In this document: piece by piece, positions 1 to 5,861 of the stretch
Position numbering within the stretch: position 1 is the first letter of the stretch
Layout of the letters: the number at the start of each line of letters is the position of its first letter
Assembly (NCBI GenBank): GCA_947456315.1
Contig: CANGRU010000028.1
Location: 1-10,631, forward strand
Origin: Beijerinckiaceae bacterium
Lineage (GTDB): Bacteria > Pseudomonadota > Alphaproteobacteria > Rhizobiales > Beijerinckiaceae
Reading direction: 5' to 3'
DNA length: 10,631 bases
Program-made: the position numbers and the translations under genes
Notes under the pieces: generated by a model
What the model was told of the DNA's origin: nothing
Database searches by the model: none
Seen by the model: only the letters and a program-made list of their open reading frames with translations

Positions 1-134
1 AATTGAAGAAGGAAAAAGTTCTGGCCCCCAAGACCAATTCCGTGCTGGTCATCCGCACTCTGGCGCCGGGGCGCTATGAATTTTTTGACGACTTCCACCC
101 CGGGCGTGGGCCTTCTGTTCTCATCGCGAAGTAG
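1..134 (+). CDS. ftrB: Cupredoxin-like periplasmic protein, FtrB-like (C-terminal 43 residues only)
   Basis: This is the 3' end of a gene that begins before the window. The frame starts at base 3 and ends with TAG at 132-134. The visible residues finish with a beta-strand-rich tail containing LAPGRYEFFDDFHPGRG and VLIAK. In cupredoxin domains of FTR1-linked proteins, a 'P-G-x-Y-E-F-F-D-D-F' segment closes the fold near the C-terminus. The stop lies only 8 nt before the FTR1 permease start, so the genes are almost certainly co-transcribed. In FtrABCD systems the FtrB cupredoxin is thought to oxidise Fe(II) in the periplasm, or shuttle electrons, before FtrC takes up the iron. The copper-ligand region and signal peptide lie outside the window, so the assignment rests on the tail motif plus context. 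Confidence 0.72.
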   Translation, partial: LKKEKVLAPKTNSVLVIRTLAPGRYEFFDDFHPGRGPSVLIAK

Positions 135-142
135 ACGAAAAA

Positions 143-994
143 ATGTCGAGCCAAATCGGGAATGTGATCTTCATCATCTGGCGTGAAAGCGTGGAAGCGC
201 TGCTCGTCATCGGCATTCTGAATGCTTGGCTGCAAAATCAGGAAGATGCAGGCTTGCGTCAAACGGGTCGGCGCTGGCTCTGGTCGGGCGCTGGACTTGG
301 TTTTGTTCTGGCGCTTGTCTTCGGTCTGATCATCGCCTTGTTTTCGGAAAGCATGAACGAAGAGACGCAAGAGTTTGCGCAAACACTTGCCATGCTGGTG
401 GCGGGTGTTCTCATTGTGCAAATGGTGCTCTGGATGAAGCGCAACGGGCGCACGCTGAAGCGTGATCTCGAAGGCGCCTTGCAAAGCGCAGCTGATCGCT
501 CGCATTGGTGGGGCGTATTTGTACTGGCGCTTATTGCGGTTGCGCGTGAAGGCGTGGAGACCGTGATCTTTCTCTACGGCACACTCGCAACTGGCACAGG
601 CAGCGCCTTGCTCACGTCACTGGTGGCTATTGTGATTGGCTTTGCGCTGGCTGGCGCCACTTATGCGGTTTTGCAGATCGGCAGTCGCCTGATCAATTGG
701 CGGACCTTTTTCCGCATCACGGAAATCATGTTGCTGTTTCTGGCAGCCTCGATGTTTGTCTCGGGCTTCGATCATCTCGCAAGCCTTGGCTATATCAATG
801 TGCCAAGCACCAAACTCTGGGACACGTCAGCCATTCTGCCGGATGGTGGACCCGTGGGTGGCCTCATTGCCGCCTTGACCGGCTATCGCGCACGCCCTGA
901 TGTGCTGGAGCTTGGTGTTTATGTGACCTATTGGGCGGTGGTCTGGGCCTTGTTCGCGCGCTTTGCTCCCGCGCCGGTGAGAAAACCCGCATGA
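143..994 (+). CDS. ftrC: FTR1-family high-affinity iron permease (FtrC-like)
   Basis: This 283-residue integral membrane protein imports iron across the inner membrane. Its two R-E-x-x-E motifs are the hallmark of the FTR1/EfeU family: RESVE at residues 14-18 in the first membrane helix and REGVE at 135-139. In this family the acidic and arginine side chains line the iron path. About seven hydrophobic helices are visible, including those around residues 5-28, 47-68, 80-98, 124-146, 156-178, 190-208 and 256-273. Between the last two is the conserved segment LWDTSAILPDGG before the final helix. Length matches bacterial FTR1 proteins. The ATG at 143 follows the cupredoxin stop by 8 nt; the site before it (GACGAAAA) is a weak ribosome site, so translational coupling is likely. 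Its 3' end overlaps ftrD by ATGA. The neighbours, a cupredoxin and a polyferredoxin, point to FtrABCD rather than EfeUOB. Confidence 0.92.
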   Translation: MSSQIGNVIFIIWRESVEALLVIGILNAWLQNQEDAGLRQTGRRWLWSGAGLGFVLALVFGLIIALFSESMNEETQEFAQTLAMLVAGVLIVQMVLWMKRNGRTLKRDLEGALQSAADRSHWWGVFVLALIAVAREGVETVIFLYGTLATGTGSALLTSLVAIVIGFALAGATYAVLQIGSRLINWRTFFRITEIMLLFLAASMFVSGFDHLASLGYINVPSTKLWDTSAILPDGGPVGGLIAALTGYRARPDVLELGVYVTYWAVVWALFARFAPAPVRKPA

Positions 995-2397
995 GCCTGT
1001 CATTGCGACAGGACGAAGCGCCGATTGATCGCTGGCTGAAATATGCCGGCGAATGGCTCATGCGCCATCAGCGCGCGATACGCGCGCTGCAATGGGGTGT
1101 GGTTGGCATTTATATTCTGCTGATCGGCGTGCCTGTCGTTTTGCCACTGCCCACCAGCACGGCGCATATCTGGAACAATGTCACGCTGTTGGCGCAATTC
1201 ATGTTCTGGGGCATCTGGTGGCCCTTCGTTTTGTTGAGCATGGTGCTCGTTGGACGTTTGTGGTGCGGGCTTTTGTGTCCGGAAGGCGCTCTGTCTGAAT
1301 TTGCCAGCGAGAAAGGTCGCATGCTGGCCGTGCCGCGCTGGCTCACGTGGGCGGGCTGGCCTTTTGTCGCTTTTGCGCTGACCACGATCTACGGACAAAT
1401 GGTCAGCGTCTATCAATATCCCGGCCCTGTACTGCTGATCCTTGGCGGCTCGACTTTGGCTGCCATTGGTGTCGGCTATCTCTATGGTCGCGCCAAACGT
1501 GTGTGGTGTCGCTACATGTGCCCGGTCACAGGTGTCTTTGGACTGCTGGCCAAATTGGCGCCCGTGCATTTTCGCGTTGATCGCGAGATTTGGAACGAAT
1601 GGGAAAAGCCGGTCGACCAGCCCATGCCCTATGTCAATTGTGCGCCGCTCGTGCCCATTCGCACGATGAAAGGTGGCAGCCAGTGTCACATGTGCGGGCG
1701 CTGCGCAGATTTTCGTGGTGCGGTGACCTTGGCGCGCCGCTCACCCATGTATGAGATCGTCCATGTGGCGGGCTTGCGCATGCGGCCTTGGGAAACAGTG
1801 CTGATCATCTTCGGTCTGATGGGCATTGCGGCAGGGGCATTTCATTGGGCCTCCAGCGATCTCTTCATTGATGTGAAGCAGGCCGTTGCAGAATGGCTCG
1901 TCGATCATGATTCCACCTGGTTCCTCGAGCCGCATCTGCCTTGGTGGATTCTGACCAATTATCCGCAAAACAATGACATGCTGACGCCGCTCGATGGCCT
2001 CCTGCTGGTCACGTATATTTTGGGCACTGCGGCCTTGTTAGGGGGTGCAGTGTGTTTGTGTCTGGCTACCGCCACACTTGCGTCAGGCCCATGGGATGCA
2101 CGCCGCTTCCATCATTTTGCGCAAGTGCTGATCCCCATCGCCGGCTGTGGTGTGTTTCTGGGCCTCTCGGCGCTCACCGTCACCATGTTGCGTTTGGAGG
2201 GTGTGTCATTGCCCTTCGTGCCGGTGTTGCGAGCCGCATTGATTGCCGGTGCGGGGCTCTGGTCGGTCGCGCTCGGCTGGCAGGTGGCGGGGCTTTATGC
2301 GGATACAGCACTGCGCCGCTCTGCGGCAACCTTGGCACTGACGCTGGCCGCCCTTGTGGGATGCGCCTCTTGGGCGCTGCTTTTCTGGCCCCTTTAG
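991..2397 (+). CDS. ftrD: Membrane-bound 4Fe-4S polyferredoxin, FtrD-like
   Basis: This 468-residue membrane protein belongs to the NapH/CcoG-like ferredoxin group and is the presumed electron-transfer partner of the FTR1 permease. From the ATG at 991, cysteine motifs appear in order: CGLLCP (C92, C96), CRYMCP (C173, C177), a single C217, and CHMCGRC (C232, C235, C238). The CxxxCP pairs follow membrane helices, as in NapH-type proteins, and C217 with the CxxCxxC group can ligate a 4Fe-4S cluster. Hydrophobic helices flank this core, with several more in the C-terminal 200 residues. I chose ATG 991 because it overlaps the ftrC stop as ATGA, the usual coupled arrangement. An in-frame upstream ATG at 931 would add 20 residues but overlap ftrC by 64 nt, and the extra residues do not look like a signal. 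In Bordetella and Brucella, FtrD is needed for Fe(II) use by FtrABCD; its exact electron path is not settled. Confidence 0.88.
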   Translation: MSLSLRQDEAPIDRWLKYAGEWLMRHQRAIRALQWGVVGIYILLIGVPVVLPLPTSTAHIWNNVTLLAQFMFWGIWWPFVLLSMVLVGRLWCGLLCPEGALSEFASEKGRMLAVPRWLTWAGWPFVAFALTTIYGQMVSVYQYPGPVLLILGGSTLAAIGVGYLYGRAKRVWCRYMCPVTGVFGLLAKLAPVHFRVDREIWNEWEKPVDQPMPYVNCAPLVPIRTMKGGSQCHMCGRCADFRGAVTLARRSPMYEIVHVAGLRMRPWETVLIIFGLMGIAAGAFHWASSDLFIDVKQAVAEWLVDHDSTWFLEPHLPWWILTNYPQNNDMLTPLDGLLLVTYILGTAALLGGAVCLCLATATLASGPWDARRFHHFAQVLIPIAGCGVFLGLSALTVTMLRLEGVSLPFVPVLRAALIAGAGLWSVALGWQVAGLYADTALRRSAATLALTLAALVGCASWALLFWPL

Positions 2398-2530
2398 CTG
2401 GTCGGCTCTGGCCAAGCCCGACTTTTGCCTCTAAAAATCGGAGATACAAAAGCGCGAGTCTGGCGTTGTGAGCCCCGGCAAGAGGGACCGCTGTCCAGTC
2501 ATAACGCGCGCATGAGGAGGGAAGAGATCC
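2398..2530 (+). other. Intergenic gap with a weak hairpin and strong ribosome site
   Basis: This 133-nt gap separates ftrD from the MFS gene. Just after the ftrD stop, GTCGG (2401-2405) can pair with CCGAC (2418-2422), followed by TTTT. This is a short, weak terminator candidate that could reduce but probably not stop read-through. A strong Shine-Dalgarno sequence, GAGGAGG at 2514-2520, lies 10 nt before the MFS ATG and fixes that start. I see no convincing promoter, so it is unclear whether the MFS gene is transcribed with the iron operon. Confidence 0.4.
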
Positions 2531-3750
2531 ATGTCCGCGATCACATCTGGCGCCGATGAGCCCATCAAGAAATCCTTCAATGAAGTCTGGGTGGTCTGCA
2601 CGGGCCATGCACTGACGCATTGGTATCCGGCGACCTTCTATTTGCTCATGCCGTTGATCGGCAATGAACTCGGTCTCAGCTATTCGCAGATCGGCGGCAT
2701 TATCAGCTTCCAATATGCAGCCGGTGCGATTGCCAATATCCCGGGCGGCATTTTGGTGGATTCGGTCGGCCGCAAAGGCTTGCTGATGGCGCTCTCGCTT
2801 TTCTGGATTGGCTTCCCCTATCTGGTGATGGGCTTTTCGCACACCTACGCCATGTTCCTCGCCTGCGCGGTGATGGTGGGCATCGGCAATAATCTTTGGC
2901 ACCCGACCGCTATTCCATGGCTTGGCAATCGCTTTGCGGATCGTCGTGGTCTGGTCATGTCCTTCCACGGCATGGGCGGCAATTTCGGCGATGCTGTTGC
3001 GCCGCTCGTGGTCGGCTTTTTGCTCACCATGTTTTCCTGGCGCGATGTGGTGGTGATGAATGTCATCCCCGGCATTTCATGTCGATTGCCATTCTCGTCT
3101 ACATCGGCCGCATCCAGTCTGCTGAAAAGAAGAAAGCCAAGACAGAAGAAAAAGCCGATGTGCTGGGCGGTTTCCTGCAGCTTTTGAAGAACCGCTCCAT
3201 GGTCATGCTGTCACTGAGTTCGGGTTTCCGCTCGCTCACACAAGGCGCTTTGATGGCTTTCCTGCCGCTCTATCTGGCCAATAATATGGGCTATGATGTG
3301 AAATGGGTCGGCATCTGCATGTTTGCCGTTCAGGCGGCTGGTTTTATCGCAGCACCCATTGCAGGCCATTTGTCTGACAAAATGGGGCGTCGCCAGATCA
3401 TCATGGGATCTTTCTCGGTCACCGCCGTTGTCATTCTGGGCATGATCTTCGCGGGCGGCACAGATCTCTTTGTGTTGCTGATCGCCTTGCTGGGCTTCTT
3501 CCTGTTCTCGATCCGTGCGGTCATGCAGGCGTGGTTGCTTGATGCCACACCCAAGCACATGGGCGGCAGTGCCATTGGCATCATGTTCGGATCACAAGCT
3601 GTGGCGCAGGCCATCGGGCCTTATACGGCAGGCGTCCTGGCCGATAGCTACGGCATCATGACAGCCTTTTACTTTCTGGCCTTCACCATCGTGCTGGCCA
3701 ATGTCTTTGTCTTCTTCACGCCGATGAGCGCGAAGGACGTGAAGGCTTGA
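2531..3750 (+). pseudogene. Major facilitator superfamily transporter, split by a -1 frameshift near 3075
   Basis: Two reading frames together encode one 12-helix MFS transporter of about 407 residues, a normal family length. The first frame (from ATG 2531, stop at 3185-3187) supplies helices 1-5 and part of 6, with the loop 2-3 signature GGILVDSVGRKG (residues 72-83). At about residue 182 the protein-like sequence moves to the other frame, reading FMSIAILVYIGRI, and continues to TGA at 3748-3750; it carries the loop 8-9 signature GHLSDKMGRR. One extra T in the TTT run at 3075-3077 would restore a continuous frame, giving GIFMSIAIL inside helix 6. Without it, residues 183-218 of the first frame are out-of-frame translation. 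No X-XXY-YYZ slippery site is visible, so programmed frameshifting is unlikely. An ATG at 3079 could start the second half but has no ribosome site. N-terminal features such as HALTHWYPATFY and NNLWHPTAIPWL resemble fosmidomycin-resistance (Fsr)-like carriers; the substrate is unknown. Confidence 0.82.
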
Positions 3751-3765
3751 GTGGTTGATTGAAGC

Positions 3766-3849
3766 GCCGTCATTGCGAGCCGTAGGCGAAGCAATCCAGA
3801 AAGCTACACGTGAGGCTCTGGATTGCTTCGCTTCGCTCGCAATGACGGC
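3766..3849. repeat. Long palindromic intergenic repeat (REP/MITE-like hairpin)
   Basis: The left arm (3766-3800) and right arm (3817-3849) are inverted copies. GCCGTCATTGCGAGC pairs over 15 nt and CGAAGCAATCCAGA over 14 nt, with an unpaired CGTAGG facing CTTC between them; the 16-nt loop is 3801-3816. The core (GTCATTGCGAGC...GAAGCAATCC) is a widely dispersed intergenic repeat that I know from many alphaproteobacterial genomes. It sits between two convergent genes (MFS stop at 3750, binding-protein stop at 3865), so its RNA hairpin could act as a bidirectional terminator or 3' stabiliser. The two arms differ at the internal loop, consistent with an old, diverging copy. Confidence 0.85.
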
Positions 3850-3864
3850 AATATTTGACTCGCC

Positions 3865-4818
3865 TTACGGCTTCACAAACAGCGTCGACAGCTGTTCCTT
3901 GCTGAGCGGTGCAGCCAGCAGCTTGTAGGCCACGGCATCTTCCACCATCGCATCAAGCCCATCGACGCGATCAGGATTGACGAGTTCGCGCGGCAGGAAC
4001 TCATCCCGCACTTTCTTCGCCAGTTCCGGTGTCACTTCCGCCCATTTCGCATAGGCCTCGATCGAGGTCGGGTCGGAATACATCCATTCGATCGTCTCGC
4101 GATAAGCCGCCATATAGCGCTTGTAGACATCGCGGCGTTTGTCGAGATCACCCGCATTGGCGGCAATCACGCGGATCGATTGGCTGCGGAAGGCGACAAT
4201 ATCGCGGCCGGGCACCAGCACACGTGTCTTGCCATCCATGACGGCCTGATAGGCCAGCGGTGGCGCTGACCAGCCCACATCAATCTGGCCGCTCATGACT
4301 TGCGTGTAAGTGGCAGGCGGGCTGCCCGTGGCGGTGGGCTTGGCCTTCACATCAAATTGCTTCTGCATGGCGGCCACCATCATCATGGTCGATGAGCCAG
4401 CGGTGGAATAAGCCACCGTCTTGTCGCCGACATCCTTGAAGCTCTTGATCGGTGAATCCGCGCGCACATACCAGAATTCGTAAGCACCCGTGATGGTCGA
4501 GCCGATGGCGCGGATTGGCGCGCCCTTCGAGAAGGCACCCATGACCGAATGTGTGCCCACGCCAATGCCCACATCGACCGAGCCCGAGATCACCGCTTGC
4601 TGCGTCTCGCCAGAGCCCTGCGTATAGAGCAGCTCGAGGACAAGGCCATGCTTCTTGAAGAAGCCCTTGTCCTGGCCCAGTTCCGAAATCGAGTTTTCAT
4701 AGACGCCGCGCTGGCCGATGGCGACCTTCAGCTTGTCTTGAGCCTGAGCGCCCTGCGCGAGCAGGGTCAGACCCATGCTGAGGCCAAAGCCCAGCGCCAG
4801 TGATTGAGTGAGTTTCAT
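3865..4818 (-). CDS. ABC transporter periplasmic substrate-binding protein, NMT1/SsuA/TauA-like
   Basis: This 317-residue protein has a clear Sec signal peptide: MKLTQ, a hydrophobic stretch to residue 21, and an AQA cleavage site after A26. The mature part has the two-lobe layout of the NMT1/THI5-like binding proteins for nitrate, sulfonate or thiamine precursors. Visible features are KVAIGQRGVYENSI near the start of lobe 1, DKGFFKKHGLVLEL, a GSVDVGIG turn, SFKDVGDKTVAYSTAGSS at the hinge, and SGQIDVGWSAPP in lobe 2. It would deliver a small organic or inorganic anion to an importer, but no permease or ATPase gene lies in the window. A strong ribosome site (GGGAGGAC) precedes the ATG. It lies 68 nt after the Lrp-type regulator and 3' of the sulfite reductase genes. 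A sulfur-containing ligand such as a sulfonate is a contextual guess; orphan proteins of this family are common and bind varied ligands. Confidence 0.85.
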   Translation of the reverse strand: MKLTQSLALGFGLSMGLTLLAQGAQAQDKLKVAIGQRGVYENSISELGQDKGFFKKHGLVLELLYTQGSGETQQAVISGSVDVGIGVGTHSVMGAFSKGAPIRAIGSTITGAYEFWYVRADSPIKSFKDVGDKTVAYSTAGSSTMMMVAAMQKQFDVKAKPTATGSPPATYTQVMSGQIDVGWSAPPLAYQAVMDGKTRVLVPGRDIVAFRSQSIRVIAANAGDLDKRRDVYKRYMAAYRETIEWMYSDPTSIEAYAKWAEVTPELAKKVRDEFLPRELVNPDRVDGLDAMVEDAVAYKLLAAPLSKEQLSTLFVKP

Positions 4819-4886
4819 ATCTGTCCTCCCATGGAGCGCTTGCGGCGCGCTCTTGGGGGCAAGTCTGCCTCACTTTGATCAAAAAA

Positions 4887-5351
4887 TCACGCGGTTGGTT
4901 CAGGGACCCGAAAAGCCGTGGTGGATTTGATGCGTTCCATGGCAAAACGCGAGGTCACGTTTTTCAGCTGGAACTCCTCGATCAGCTTTTTATAGAAGCG
5001 ATCATAATCGGCCATATCCGCCACCACCACGCGCAGCAGATAATCGACGTCACCTGCCATGCGGTAAAATTCGATCACTTCGGGCATGGAGGTAATGGCA
5101 CGGGCGAAGCGGTCGAGCCAATGCACCGAATGGTCGGGGATTTGGACCTCGACAAAGACGGTCAGGCCGAGCCCGATTTTTTCCGGTGAGACAAGCGCCA
5201 CACGTCCCAGAATGATGCCCTGCTGTTCAAGGCGCTGGATGCGCTTCCAGCAAGGCGTCTGTGACAAGCCGACCTTATCGGCGAGCTCGGCAATGGAGAT
5301 CGTCGCATCGGCCTGCAAAGCGGTGAGGATTTTGCGATCAATCGAATCCAT
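4887..5351 (-). CDS. Lrp/AsnC-family transcriptional regulator, DecR/CyuR-like
   Basis: This is a 154-residue DNA-binding regulator of standard Lrp length. An N-terminal winged helix-turn-helix covers about residues 4-50 (MDSIDRKIL, then IAELADKVGLSQTPCWKRIQRLE). It is followed by the ligand-sensing RAM/AsnC domain at about 65-140 (MAGDVDYLLRVVVADMADYD). From memory, it closely matches E. coli DecR/CyuR (YbaO), which responds to cysteine and controls cysteine breakdown: shared stretches include TPCWKR, VAL-x-x-PEKIGLGLT and the RMAG-x-x-DYL segment. I chose ATG 5351 because its protein opens like other Lrp proteins; an in-frame TTG at 5357, directly after the preceding stop, adds only two residues. 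It is 6 nt downstream of the DUF934 gene, so it is part of the sulfite reductase transcript. A cysteine-sensing feedback role on the operon or the downstream binding-protein gene is an inference. Confidence 0.9.
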   Translation of the reverse strand: MDSIDRKILTALQADATISIAELADKVGLSQTPCWKRIQRLEQQGIILGRVALVSPEKIGLGLTVFVEVQIPDHSVHWLDRFARAITSMPEVIEFYRMAGDVDYLLRVVVADMADYDRFYKKLIEEFQLKNVTSRFAMERIKSTTAFRVPEPTA

Positions 5352-5357
5352 GGGCAA

Positions 5358-5861
5358 TTACTTTCCCGCCAAGCGCGCCGCGCGGCGTGCATCCAAAATA
5401 TTTTGTTCACCAAAACCGCGTTGGTAGGTGTTTGAAATGGAAGCCGCCGCCTTGAGCCAATGTTCAACGGGCTGGCGTGCTGCTTGGGCTTGCGGCAAAT
5501 CAATCTCGTCAAAGCCACAAGCCAGCGCATAGGCAAATTGATCGGCAATCAGCGGACCCGATGCACGCAAGGTGCCTTTGAAACCGGCGCGACGCAATTG
5601 CTTGGCAATCGAAAAACCACGCCCATCGCCATAAGAGGGAAAGGCAATCGACACGAGGTCGATGTCATTGAGATAGGGCACCAGCGCATCGCTTTTGAGC
5701 GTATTGGCAATCGTCACACCGATCCGCCGTCCGCGTCCATTGCCAGACAGCGCATCTTTCAGATGATCAAAAGCCACAAGAATGCGCGGCGCATCTGCTG
5801 TGCCATCTTCCGAGATGGTCCATTCATCCGGCTTCAATCCGTTGCGATCAAGCAGGGGCAT
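5358..5861 (-). CDS. DUF934 protein, sulfite-reductase-associated
   Basis: This 167-residue cytosolic protein belongs to DUF934 (sometimes annotated as an oxidoreductase or CysX-like), a family found almost always next to sulfite reductase in proteobacteria. The biochemical role is unproven, although a function in sulfite reduction or electron supply has been suggested from context. Family hallmarks are visible: the opening MPLLDRNGLKPDEW, the central LVSIAFPSYGDGRGFSIAKQ (residues 69-88) and DQFAYALACGFDEIDLP (107-123). The ATG at 5861 fits the family N-terminus and has a good ribosome site (GGAGAAG) 6 nt upstream, inside the end of cysI. It overlaps cysI by 14 nt, suggesting coupled translation. 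A longer in-frame start at 5951 would overlap cysI by over 100 nt and add a non-family leader, so I rejected it. The tail (YQRGFGEQNILDARRAARLAGK, residues 146-167) is Arg/Ala-rich; the usual partner cysH is not nearby. Confidence 0.88.
   Translation of the reverse strand: MPLLDRNGLKPDEWTISEDGTADAPRILVAFDHLKDALSGNGRGRRIGVTIANTLKSDALVPYLNDIDLVSIAFPSYGDGRGFSIAKQLRRAGFKGTLRASGPLIADQFAYALACGFDEIDLPQAQAARQPVEHWLKAAASISNTYQRGFGEQNILDARRAARLAGK

Noticed and set aside
1000..1689. Long minus-strand open frame (229 codons) opposite ftrD
   Set aside because: It is antisense to a well-supported gene, its composition is low-hydrophobicity and rich in His, Arg and Gln, and no family features are visible.
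2180..2968. Minus-strand open frame of 262 codons across the ftrD/MFS junction
   Set aside because: It overlaps two real genes on the other strand and has no recognisable domain or ribosome site.
3061..3090. Programmed ribosomal frameshifting in the MFS gene
   Set aside because: There is no slippery heptamer and no obvious downstream pseudoknot, and MFS carriers are not known to use it; a base deletion or read error is simpler.
3766..3849. CRISPR-like repeat or insertion-sequence end
   Set aside because: There is one inverted pair only, no regularly spaced direct repeats, no spacers and no transposase gene; a REP-type palindromic repeat fits better.
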